Below are positions 1-6,396 of a stretch of DNA of 6,688 nucleotides, one piece after another. Position numbers and translations under genes: made by a program. How positions within the stretch are numbered: position 1 is the stretch's first letter; each line of letters starts with the position of its first letter. The stretch comes from Oscillospiraceae bacterium. GTDB taxonomy: Bacteria; Bacillota; Clostridia; Oscillospirales; Acutalibacteraceae. The notes under the pieces were generated by a model. It had not been told where the DNA came from and searched no databases. It was given only the letters and a program-made list of their open reading frames with translations. The stretch covers positions 1 to 6,688 of the forward strand of contig CACWJV010000126.1 of the NCBI GenBank assembly GCA_902761265.1. The letters are read 5' to 3'.

Positions 1-1
1 G

Positions 2-163
2 TGGACGGAGCTGTTTTTGGAAAACCGAGACAACCTCAGCGCGGAGCTGGGGCTGCTGATTGAAAATCTGCAGGCGTATAAAGACGCGCTCCAACGAAAC
101 GACGAACCCGCCCTGCGGCAGCTTTTGCAGGACGGCAAAGATACCAAACGCCGCGCAGGCTGA
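2..163 (+). CDS. tyrA: Prephenate dehydrogenase, C-terminal end (partial, 5' truncated by window)
   Basis: The last 53 codons of a gene that begins before the window. The peptide starts WTELFLENRDNLSAEL and continues with helical, charged sequence (IENLQAYKDAL, then PALRQLLQDGKD) to a TGA at 161-163. This W-x-x-L-F-x-x-N-x-D pattern followed by long amphipathic helices is what I recognise as the C-terminal dimerisation region of TyrA-type prephenate dehydrogenases, which oxidatively decarboxylate prephenate to 4-hydroxyphenylpyruvate for tyrosine synthesis. The NAD-binding and catalytic parts are outside the window and cannot be checked. No ACT domain is seen at this end. The context fits strongly: aroB follows after 12 nt on the same strand and the downstream genes supply prephenate. 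An arogenate dehydrogenase specificity cannot be excluded from this fragment. Confidence 0.8.
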   Translation, partial: WTELFLENRDNLSAELGLLIENLQAYKDALQRNDEPALRQLLQDGKDTKRRAG

Positions 164-175
164 AAGGAAAGAACC

Positions 176-1219
176 ATGCAAACCGTTTCTGTGACAGCTT
201 CCAAATCCTATGACGTTTTGATCGGCAAAGGCGTCCGCACGCTGCTGGCTGAAAAGCTGAACGCCCTGTTTCCAGGCGCGAAAGCCATGATTGTTTCCGA
301 CAGCCATGTGGCGCCGCTGCATCTCGATGCGCTTGAAAAAACATTGGCCGGCGCCGGCATCCGCCACGCACAGTACGTCTTTCCCGCCGGCGAATCGTCG
401 AAATCGCCGCAGGTGCTCTTTGATCTGTTGGAAACGCTCGCCGAACAGCGCTTTTCGCGCAAAGACGTTTTGGTCGCGCTCGGCGGCGGCGTCACCGGCG
501 ACCTTTCCGGTCTGGCCGCGGCGCTGTATATGCGCGGCATGCATCTTGTACAGATGCCGACCACGCTGCTTTCGATGGTCGATTCCTCCGTCGGCGGCAA
601 AACCGCCGTCAATCTCCGCCACGGCAAAAACCTCGCCGGTGTGTTCAACCAGCCGGAGCTGGTGCTGTGCGACCCGGACTATTTGCGGACGCTGCCGAAA
701 GCCGATTTTGCCGACGGGATGGCCGAGGTACTCAAATACGGCGTGATCGCCGACGAAGCGCTGTTTGAGCAGTGCAAAACCGGCGACGTCGAAAACGACC
801 TGGAACCCATCATCACACGCTGTGTGTCTATCAAACGCGACGTTGTTGCCGAAGACGAATTTGACACCGGCAAACGCGCCCTGCTCAATTTCGGCCATAC
901 GCTCGCCCACGCGATTGAGGCGCAGTCGGACTTTACATTCTCTCACGGAAAAGCGGTCGCCGTCGGCATGGCGCGCATCGCCGCGCTGGCGGAGGAAAAC
1001 GGCTTTTGCACCCGTCCGTGCCACGCACGGATCGCCGCGGCGCTGGAAAACAACGGGTTGCCGACGGACTGCGCGTTTTCCAACCGGGAGCTGTTCGCAC
1101 ACGTCACCGCCGACAAAAAGTGTGCCGGCGGCAAAATCACGCTGGTGCTGCCCGACCGCATCGGCAGTTGCTACACCGAACCGATTGCCATCGACAAACT
1201 CAGGGAGCTGCTGACATGA
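176..1219 (+). CDS. aroB: 3-dehydroquinate synthase
   Basis: A complete 347-residue protein, the usual length for bacterial AroB. It catalyses the second shikimate-pathway step, cyclising DAHP to 3-dehydroquinate with NAD+ and a divalent metal in the cytoplasm. Visible motifs are the glycine-rich NAD-binding GGGVTGD (residues 103-109), the substrate/NAD loop DSSVGGKT (136-143) and the metal ligands expected for the family: Glu184 in MAEVLKYG, His241 in FGHTLAH and His257 in FSHGKAVAVGMA. The ATG at 176 is preceded by AAAGGA (163-168) at 7 nt spacing, which supports this start, and the N-terminus MQTVSVTASKSYDVLIGKG fits the family. Its TGA (1217-1219) overlaps the aroA ATG in an ATGA junction, so the two genes are probably translationally coupled. 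Nothing is truncated and no key residue is missing. Confidence 0.97.
   Translation: MQTVSVTASKSYDVLIGKGVRTLLAEKLNALFPGAKAMIVSDSHVAPLHLDALEKTLAGAGIRHAQYVFPAGESSKSPQVLFDLLETLAEQRFSRKDVLVALGGGVTGDLSGLAAALYMRGMHLVQMPTTLLSMVDSSVGGKTAVNLRHGKNLAGVFNQPELVLCDPDYLRTLPKADFADGMAEVLKYGVIADEALFEQCKTGDVENDLEPIITRCVSIKRDVVAEDEFDTGKRALLNFGHTLAHAIEAQSDFTFSHGKAVAVGMARIAALAEENGFCTRPCHARIAAALENNGLPTDCAFSNRELFAHVTADKKCAGGKITLVLPDRIGSCYTEPIAIDKLRELLT
1202..1207 (+). promoter_or_regulatory. Ribosome binding site of aroA
   Basis: AGGGAG sits inside the last codons of aroB, 8 nt before the ATG at 1216. It decides the aroA start against the longer in-frame extension that begins at 1006. The stop and start codons overlap as ATGA, a classic arrangement for ribosome re-initiation. 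Confidence 0.75.
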
Positions 1220-2448
1220 TTGTGAAAATTCTCCCCTGCCGGCCGACCGGTGTTGTCCGCGCGCCGGCGTCCAAATCGTTTGCCCACCGGCTGCTGATTG
1301 CCGCCGCACTTTCGAAGGCAACAAGCACGCTGACCATTGCCGACACGAGCGCCGATATTGAAGCGACCGCGCGGTGCCTGCGCGCACTCGGCGTCGCTGT
1401 TACGCAAAACGGCGACAAATGGACGGTGGAGCCGCCGAAAATGTGGAACCGGTCTGCCACGCTCGACTGCGGCGAAAGCGGCTCCACGCTGCGGTTTTTG
1501 CTCCCGGTGGCGGCCGCAAACGGCGTCGACGCCGTTTTTACCGGGCAGGGCAAACTGCCCGAACGCCCGAACGATGAGCTGCTTTCCGCGATGGAAGCCC
1601 ACGGCGTCACTGTCGGCGGCGGCTTCCCGATTCACATCCGCGGACAGCTTTTGCCCGGAGAATACACGCTGCGCGGCGATATCAGCTCCCAGTTTGCAAC
1701 CGGGCTGCTGTTCGCGCTGTCCGGCCTTGACGCGCCGAGTACGCTTACGCTGACCCCGCCGGTGTCATCCAAAGCCTATCTTGCAATGACCGTCGACGTG
1801 CTGCGTGCGTTCGGCGCCGATATTACCCAAACCGAAAACACCTATACAATCCGGCCGGCTGCGCTGTACGGCGGCACATACACGGCCGAGGGCGACTGGT
1901 CCAACGGCGCGGCGCTGCTGGCCTGCGGCTTTTCCGTCAGCTCTCTTCGCCCCGATTCGTTGCAGGGCGACCGCGCGTTTCTTGATCTTTTGCAAGCCGC
2001 CGGCGCAAAGGTTTTGCAGGAAAACGGCGCAATCCGGCTCGATCTGTCCGACCTTCATTTCCCGGTCATCGACGCCGACCCGATTCCCGATCTTGTGCCG
2101 GTGCTCGCCGCGCTGGCGGCAACCGCAAACGGCGAAACGCACATCAGAAACGCCGCACGGCTGCGGCTCAAGGAAAGCGACCGTCTTGCTTCCACCGAAG
2201 CGCTGCTGCTGTCGCTCGGCGCTGACATTCGGCAAACGGACGACGGGCTTTTGATCCGCGGCAAACCCGTCCTTTCCGGCGGCCGTGCAACCAGCGCCAA
2301 CGATCACCGCATCGTCATGGCCGCCGCAGTCGCCGCCCAAAAGAGCCTGTCGCCGGTCGTCATCGAAGACGCGCAGGCGATTGATAAATCGTTTCCGACC
2401 TTTTTCAAACTTTACAACGCGCACGGAGGTTCTGCCTATGTCCTGTAG
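1216..2448 (+). CDS. aroA: 3-phosphoshikimate 1-carboxyvinyltransferase (EPSP synthase)
   Basis: A 410-residue EPSP synthase, which transfers enolpyruvate from PEP to shikimate 3-phosphate (step 6) and is the target enzyme of glyphosate. Seen in order: the phosphate/substrate motif around Lys20-Ser21 and Arg25 (ASKSFAHR), the PEP-loop motif CGESGSTLRF (Gly86 to Phe94, with Gly89 and Arg93), Ser157-Ser158-Gln159 for shikimate phosphate, the catalytic Asp292 in PIPDLVPVLAALA, KESDR at 319-323 (Lys319 and Glu320 matching E. coli Lys340 and Glu341), and NDHR at 362-365. The frame stays open upstream to 1006, but those 70 codons lie inside aroB and resemble nothing. The ATG at 1216 has an AGGGAG site 8 nt upstream and begins the family's typical N-terminal strand (MIVKILPC), so it is the start. 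The 3' end overlaps aroC by 11 nt. The PEP-loop departs from the E. coli form (see findings). Confidence 0.96.
   Translation: MIVKILPCRPTGVVRAPASKSFAHRLLIAAALSKATSTLTIADTSADIEATARCLRALGVAVTQNGDKWTVEPPKMWNRSATLDCGESGSTLRFLLPVAAANGVDAVFTGQGKLPERPNDELLSAMEAHGVTVGGGFPIHIRGQLLPGEYTLRGDISSQFATGLLFALSGLDAPSTLTLTPPVSSKAYLAMTVDVLRAFGADITQTENTYTIRPAALYGGTYTAEGDWSNGAALLACGFSVSSLRPDSLQGDRAFLDLLQAAGAKVLQENGAIRLDLSDLHFPVIDADPIPDLVPVLAALAATANGETHIRNAARLRLKESDRLASTEALLLSLGADIRQTDDGLLIRGKPVLSGGRATSANDHRIVMAAAVAAQKSLSPVVIEDAQAIDKSFPTFFKLYNAHGGSAYVL
2425..2430 (+). promoter_or_regulatory. Ribosome binding site of aroC
   Basis: GGAGGT is embedded in the end of aroA (encoding part of HGGS) with 7 nt spacing to the ATG at 2438. 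It fixes the aroC start and rules out the 51-codon in-frame extension back to 2285, which lies within aroA. Confidence 0.8.
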
Positions 2449-3517
2449 CTATGGAGATTCGTTCCGGCTGACCGTATTCGGCCAGTCCCATGCCGATTGT
2501 ATCGGCGTTGTTATCGACGGCATCCCCGCCGGGGTGACGCTCGATTTTGACTTCATCCGCGCCATGCTCGCCCGCCGTGCGCCGGGCAACGCTGCGTTTG
2601 CCACGGCGAGAAAAGAAGCCGATATTCCCGAAATCGTCAGCGGTGTCGTAGACGGCGTGACCTGCGGCGCGCCGCTGTGCGCGATCATCCGCAACACCAA
2701 CGCGCATTCTGCCGACTATGACGCGCTGCGCAACCTGCCGCGCCCGTCGCACGCTGATTTTGCCGCGTTCTGGAAGCACGATGGCTATGCCGATCTGCGC
2801 GGCGGCGGTATGTTTTCGGGTCGCATGACGGCGCCGCTGGTCTTTGCCGGCGCGGTTGCCATGCTCCTTTTGCGCGACAAGGGCATCACAATCGGCGCAC
2901 ACATCGCGTCGGTCGGCGAAGAGAGCGACGACGCGTTCGATCCGGTCGGCGTTACCGGTGAAACGCTGGAAGCGCTGAAAACGAAGCCGTTCCCCGTGCT
3001 GAACGATCAGGCGGGGCAAGCGATGCAAGCCGCGATCGCCGCGGCAAAAGCAGACGGCGATTCGCTCGGCGGTGTGGTGGAATGCGCTGCCGTTGGGCTG
3101 CCCGCCGGCGTCGGATCACCGATGTTTTCCGGTGTGGAAAACGAGATTGCGCGTGTGGTCTTTGCGATTCCCGCGGTCAAGGGGATCGAATTCGGCAGCG
3201 GCTTTGCCGGCAGCCGGACAACCGGCAGCGAAAACAACGACCCGTTTTGTGTGGACGAAACCGGCAATATCCGCACCGCGACCAACCGCCACGGCGGCAT
3301 CCTGGGCGGGCTGACAAGCGGTATGCCGCTGATCTTTCGTGCGGCGTTGAAACCGACGCCGTCCATCGGAAAGGCACAGCAGACGGTTGATCTGCAAACC
3401 TACGAGCCCAAAACGCTCGTGATTCCCGGCCGCCACGACCCGTGCGTGGTACCGCGCGCTGTGCCGGCGGTAGAAGCCGCGTGCGCCATCGCCCTCATCA
3501 ATCTGATCGGATCTTAA
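2438..3517 (+). CDS. aroC: Chorismate synthase
   Basis: A complete 359-residue chorismate synthase, close to the bacterial norm of about 360. It performs the last common-pathway step, a 1,4-anti elimination of phosphate from EPSP to give chorismate, using reduced FMN as a catalyst that is not consumed. Evidence: the N-terminal FGQSH with catalytic His18, RRAPG, the second conserved histidine His105 in RPSHAD, the loop GGGMFSGRMTAPL, the core stretches GDSLGGVVE and VENEIARVVFAIPAVKG, TNRHGGILGG, and the C-terminal GRHDPC (Arg332, His333, Asp334). There is no flavin reductase domain, so it is the monofunctional kind that needs flavin reduced by another enzyme. The ATG at 2438 is chosen from its strong ribosome binding site and the family N-terminus. 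It overlaps the end of aroA by 11 nt and leads into pheA after 13 nt. Confidence 0.97.
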   Translation: MSCSYGDSFRLTVFGQSHADCIGVVIDGIPAGVTLDFDFIRAMLARRAPGNAAFATARKEADIPEIVSGVVDGVTCGAPLCAIIRNTNAHSADYDALRNLPRPSHADFAAFWKHDGYADLRGGGMFSGRMTAPLVFAGAVAMLLLRDKGITIGAHIASVGEESDDAFDPVGVTGETLEALKTKPFPVLNDQAGQAMQAAIAAAKADGDSLGGVVECAAVGLPAGVGSPMFSGVENEIARVVFAIPAVKGIEFGSGFAGSRTTGSENNDPFCVDETGNIRTATNRHGGILGGLTSGMPLIFRAALKPTPSIGKAQQTVDLQTYEPKTLVIPGRHDPCVVPRAVPAVEAACAIALINLIGS

Positions 3518-3523
3518 AGGAGG
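3516..3523 (+). promoter_or_regulatory. Ribosome binding site of pheA
   Basis: AAAGGAGG begins inside the TAA stop of aroC and lies 7 nt before the pheA ATG at 3531. It is a near-consensus Shine-Dalgarno sequence, the strongest in the window. The gap between the two genes is only 13 nt. Confidence 0.8.
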
Positions 3524-3530
3524 CAACTAC

Positions 3531-4667
3531 ATGGATATGCAAGGCTATCGCAACGAAATCAACAAGATTGACGAACAACTTGTCGCGCTGTTTACCCGCC
3601 GGATGCGCGTCGCAAAAGAGATTGCGAAATACAAAGCGGAAAACCATCTGCCCGTGTTTGACCCCGAACGCGAACGGCAGATCAAAAACAAGGTCACGGC
3701 GCTGGCCGGCGAGGAGCTGGCGGATTACACGGGCGTGCTGTATCAAACGCTGTTTGACGTCAGCCGCTCCTATCAGCATACTGTGATGAACCGGCCCGGC
3801 AAGATCTCCGCTATGATCGAACAAATCGCGCAGGAAACGCCGCGGTTGCGTCCGGCGCGCGCCGTGGTCGCCTGTCAGGGTGTGGAGGGCGCCTATTCGC
3901 AGCACGCTTGCGACAAGATGTTCCGCTACCCCGACATCCTGTATTTTTCGTCGTTCAAGGACGTTTGCAAAGCGGTCGATTCCGGCCTTTGCCGCTACGG
4001 GGTGCTGCCGATTGAAAACAGCACCGCCGGGTCGGTCAACGAGGTATACGATCTGCTGCATACCTACCACTTTTATATCACGCACTCCATGAAGCTGCAC
4101 ATCGCCCACACGCTTTTGGCGCCGCGCGGCACAAAGCTTGGCGATATCAAGGAAATATATTCCCACGAACAGGCGCTGCGCCAGTGCGCCGATTTTCTCA
4201 ATCAGGGCGGCTATCAGCCCCATCTGTGCCGCAACACGGCGGAGGCTGCAAAGCTCGTTGCCGCCGCAGGCCGCACGGATATCGCCGCGCTCGGTTCACG
4301 CGACTGCGCCGAGCTGTATGATTTGGAGATTCTTTCCGACGACGTACAGAACAACCAGAACAACTACACGCGATTCATTTGCATCAGCAAAACGCCGGAG
4401 ATCTACCCCGGCGCAAAAAAGACGTCGATTTTGCTGACGCTCGCCCACAAGCCCGGCGCACTGTATCACGCAATCGCGCGTTTTGCGTCGCTCGGACTGA
4501 ATCTGACAAAACTGGAGAGCCGTCCGATTCCCGGCAGCGACTTTGAGTTTTTGTTTTATTTCGATATTGACGCGCCTGCGGACGCACCCGCGCTGCGGTC
4601 GCTGATTGCCCGGCTGGAGCGCAATGGCGAGATCTTTACTTATCTCGGCACTTACACAGAGGAATGA
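3531..4667 (+). CDS. pheA: Bifunctional chorismate mutase / prephenate dehydratase (P-protein)
   Basis: A 378-residue three-part protein that turns chorismate into prephenate and then phenylpyruvate, committing carbon to phenylalanine. Residues 1 to about 90 form an AroQ-type chorismate mutase. Aligned by eye to the E. coli P-protein, all its active-site residues are kept: Arg7, Arg24, Lys35, Asp44, Arg47, Glu48 and Gln82. The prephenate dehydratase domain starts near residue 103 (RAVVACQGVEGAYSQHA), includes LPIENSTAGSVNEVYDLL, and carries the catalytic Thr280 in the TRF motif (280-282). A C-terminal ACT domain begins about residue 297 and has the phenylalanine-binding motifs GALY (309-312) and ESRP (329-332), so feedback inhibition by phenylalanine is expected from family knowledge. 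The overall length is close to the 386 residues of E. coli PheA. The 3' end abuts aroE-aroK. Confidence 0.96.
   Translation: MDMQGYRNEINKIDEQLVALFTRRMRVAKEIAKYKAENHLPVFDPERERQIKNKVTALAGEELADYTGVLYQTLFDVSRSYQHTVMNRPGKISAMIEQIAQETPRLRPARAVVACQGVEGAYSQHACDKMFRYPDILYFSSFKDVCKAVDSGLCRYGVLPIENSTAGSVNEVYDLLHTYHFYITHSMKLHIAHTLLAPRGTKLGDIKEIYSHEQALRQCADFLNQGGYQPHLCRNTAEAAKLVAAAGRTDIAALGSRDCAELYDLEILSDDVQNNQNNYTRFICISKTPEIYPGAKKTSILLTLAHKPGALYHAIARFASLGLNLTKLESRPIPGSDFEFLFYFDIDAPADAPALRSLIARLERNGEIFTYLGTYTEE
4658..4663 (+). promoter_or_regulatory. Ribosome binding site deciding the aroE-aroK start
   Basis: AGAGGA ends directly before a first ATG at 4664, which leaves no spacer, but stands 6 nt before a second in-frame ATG at 4670. 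The second therefore fits ribosome binding better. It also gives the family-typical N-terminus MQFGLLGRKLGHSLSP. Confidence 0.7.
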
Positions 4668-4669
4668 GT

Positions 4670-5893
4670 ATGCAGTTTGGATTATTGGGACGAAAACTCG
4701 GCCATTCACTCTCGCCGCAGATTCACGCCTGCTTCGGCGACTACCCTTACGCGCTTTTTTGCCGCGAAGAGGACGAGCTGCCGGCGTTTTTTGCCGACCG
4801 GTCGCTCGCGGGCTTTAACGTGACCGTGCCGTATAAGCTAAACGCCTATCGCGCCTGCGGCAAACTGTCCGACGCGGCAAAGCATATCGGCGCGGTCAAC
4901 ACCGTTTTGCGCCTGCCCGACGGCACGCTTTTCGGCGACAACACGGACTATTTCGGCTTTTGCTATCTTGCAAAGCGAAACGGTGTAGATTTCAAAAACA
5001 AAAAAGTCCTCATCCTCGGCTCCGGCGGCGCGTCGAAAACCGTGCAGGCGGTGGTCAAAGACGCCGGCGCCGCACAGATCGTCGTTGTCAGCCGCACAGG
5101 CAGCGACAACTACGAAACTATCAGCCGCCATTTTGACGCGCAGATCCTTGTCAACACCACACCCGTGGGGATGTTTCCAAACAATCTCCAATCGCCCGTC
5201 TCCCTCGACGGCTTTTCAAAGCTGCAGGCGGTGCTCGATCTCATCTACAACCCGATGCAAACCGCCCTGCTGCGCGACGCGGCCGCACGCGGGATCAAAA
5301 CCGCCAACGGCCTTGCCATGCTCGTGGCACAGGCGCTGCCGGCCGCACGCCTGTTTTCGGGCAAAGCGCTGCCCGACAGTCTGATTGAAACGACCATTGA
5401 AACAATCGAACGGCAACAGCGCAATGTTGTGTTGATCGGGATGCCCGGCTGCGGCAAATCGACGGTGGGCGCGCTGCTTGCTAAACGACTCGGCAAAGCC
5501 TTTCTTGACTCCGACACGATGGTGGAAACCGCCGCCGGGATGCCGATCCCCGCGATCTTTGCCGCCGGGGGTGAAGCGGACTTCCGCGCCAAAGAAACCG
5601 CCGCGGTCAAAGAAGCCGGAAAAAGTCTGTCAACGGTCATTGCCACGGGCGGCGGCAGCATTCTGACCGAAGAAAACCGCGCGGCCCTCGGGCAAAACGC
5701 GGTGGTGGTCTATCTCAAAAAAGAGCTGTCCGCCCTCGCCACAGACGGCCGTCCGCTGTCGAAGGACGAAAACGCGCTCCGGCAGCTTTACCTGCAGCGA
5801 AAACCGATCTATGAAGCGTTTGCCGACTGCACGGTTGTCGTCAGCGACGACGCACAGATAACGACAGAAAGGGTGATTTCATGCATCTGTTAG
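4670..5893 (+). CDS. aroE-aroK: Shikimate dehydrogenase - shikimate kinase fusion (AroE-AroK)
   Basis: A single 407-residue frame joins two consecutive enzymes. Residues 1 to about 245 are shikimate dehydrogenase (3-dehydroshikimate to shikimate, NADPH): shikimate-binding Ser13 and Ser15 in GHSLSP, catalytic Lys56 in NVTVPYK, Asn77 in GAVNTV, catalytic Asp93 in GDNTD, the nucleotide-binding GSGGAS (117-122), NTTPVGM from Asn162, and Gln221 in GLAMLVAQA. Residues from about 251 are shikimate kinase: Walker A GMPGCGKST (257-265), shikimate-binding Asp282 in DSD, Arg306 in DFRAKE, ATGGG (325-329), lid Arg361 in TDGRPL, and Arg377 in LQRKPIYEAF. Both halves look active. There is no stop or frameshift between them and the linker is short and probably helical. 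Start 4670 is preferred over 4664 for ribosome-site spacing; either is possible. The end overlaps aroQ by 13 nt. Confidence 0.95.
   Translation: MQFGLLGRKLGHSLSPQIHACFGDYPYALFCREEDELPAFFADRSLAGFNVTVPYKLNAYRACGKLSDAAKHIGAVNTVLRLPDGTLFGDNTDYFGFCYLAKRNGVDFKNKKVLILGSGGASKTVQAVVKDAGAAQIVVVSRTGSDNYETISRHFDAQILVNTTPVGMFPNNLQSPVSLDGFSKLQAVLDLIYNPMQTALLRDAAARGIKTANGLAMLVAQALPAARLFSGKALPDSLIETTIETIERQQRNVVLIGMPGCGKSTVGALLAKRLGKAFLDSDTMVETAAGMPIPAIFAAGGEADFRAKETAAVKEAGKSLSTVIATGGGSILTEENRAALGQNAVVVYLKKELSALATDGRPLSKDENALRQLYLQRKPIYEAFADCTVVVSDDAQITTERVISCIC
5868..5875 (+). promoter_or_regulatory. Ribosome binding site of aroQ
   Basis: AAAGGGTG lies within the last codons of the kinase domain, 5 nt before the aroQ ATG at 5881. 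The aroQ start precedes the fusion gene's stop (5891-5893), so ribosomes translating the fusion pass over this site, which suggests coupling. Confidence 0.6.
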
Positions 5894-6312
5894 TGCTCAA
5901 CGGTCCCAACCTCAACATGCTCGGTATGCGTGAGCCGGACATCTACGGCAAAACGACCTACACCGATCTTTGCAAAATGATCGAAGCGCACGCGCGCGAA
6001 AAGGGCGTGCAGGTGACGTGTGAACAGTCGAACCATGAAGGGACGCTCGTCGACCTGATTCAGGCGGCGCTGGGCTGTTACGACGGCATTGTGCTCAATC
6101 CCGGCGCCTATACCCACACAAGCATCGCGCTGCTCGACGCGCTCAAGGCGGTCGGTCTGCCGGCTGTGGAGGTGCACATCTCCGACGTTGGCGCACGCGA
6201 ACCGTTCCGGCAAATTTCCTATGTCGCCTATTTCGCCGAAAAGCGCATCATCGGCAAGGGGCTGCAGGGGTATTTGGACGCGATCGACTATCTGATTGAA
6301 CACTATCAATAA
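5881..6312 (+). CDS. aroQ: 3-dehydroquinate dehydratase, type II
   Basis: A complete 143-residue type II dehydroquinase, the small dodecameric flavodoxin-like enzyme that converts 3-dehydroquinate to 3-dehydroshikimate (step 3). It opens with LLVLNGPNLNMLGMREP, which is diagnostic. Using M. tuberculosis numbering minus two, all key residues are present: Arg17, the catalytic Tyr22 in IYG, Asn73 and His79 in NPGAYTHTS, Asp86, His99 and Ser101 in EVHIS, and Arg110 in EPFR. It is not the type I, Schiff-base lysine enzyme. This is the last gene of the operon: its TAA (6310-6312) runs directly into the A-tract of the terminator hairpin. It overlaps the upstream fusion gene by 13 nt. The name aroQ is also used for a class of chorismate mutase; here it means the dehydratase. 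Confidence 0.97.
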   Translation: MHLLVLNGPNLNMLGMREPDIYGKTTYTDLCKMIEAHAREKGVQVTCEQSNHEGTLVDLIQAALGCYDGIVLNPGAYTHTSIALLDALKAVGLPAVEVHISDVGAREPFRQISYVAYFAEKRIIGKGLQGYLDAIDYLIEHYQ

Positions 6313-6364
6313 AAAGACGGCCATGGGGACACATCCTCGCGAAGGATGCCCTGCGGCCGTCTTT
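6313..6364 (+). terminator. Bidirectional intrinsic terminator between convergent operons
   Basis: AAAGACGGCC (6313-6322) pairs perfectly with GGCCGTCTTT (6355-6364). Inside, GGG (6325-6327) can pair with CCC (6349-6351) and CATCCT (6332-6337) with AGGATG (6343-6348), leaving a CGCGA loop, so this is a long two-tier hairpin. On the plus strand it is followed by a T-rich but interrupted tail (CTTGTTGTCTTGTTT). On the minus strand the stem is followed at once by TTTTT (complement of 6311-6315) and ATTG, a better uridine run. It sits between the aroQ stop and the convergent sufB stop and probably ends transcription from both sides. Confidence 0.85.
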
Positions 6365-6396
6365 CTTGTTGTCTTGTTTCCTGCTTTCTTGCAATC

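Noticed and set aside
36..371. Minus-strand frame over the tyrA end and the aroB start
   Set aside because: It runs antisense across the tyrA-aroB junction and ribosome binding site and shows no plausible protein.
1006..1215. N-terminal extension of aroA by 70 codons
   Set aside because: It sits inside aroB in another frame, lacks similarity to EPSP synthase, and the ATG at 1216 has its own ribosome binding site and the family N-terminus.
1765..2424. A 219-codon open frame on the minus strand opposite aroA
   Set aside because: Composition is low-complexity and rich in Gly, Arg and Val, with no family motif. aroA on the plus strand explains the region fully.
2285..2437. N-terminal extension of aroC by 51 codons
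   Set aside because: It falls within the aroA 3' end, is not chorismate synthase-like, and GGAGGT at 2425-2430 marks the ATG at 2438.
2405..3028. A 207-codon open frame on the minus strand opposite aroC
   Set aside because: Codon-bias shadow of aroC with no recognisable protein signature.
3498..4223. A 241-codon open frame on the minus strand
   Set aside because: It lies opposite aroC/pheA, whose plus-strand product has full catalytic motifs. The peptide has no recognisable domain, and long antisense frames are expected in GC-rich coding DNA.
5281..5355. The 10-mer GGCCGCACGC occurring twice about 60 nt apart
   Set aside because: It encodes the common AAAR residues in two frame-matched alanine-rich stretches. 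It is too short and too composition-driven to be a meaningful repeat.
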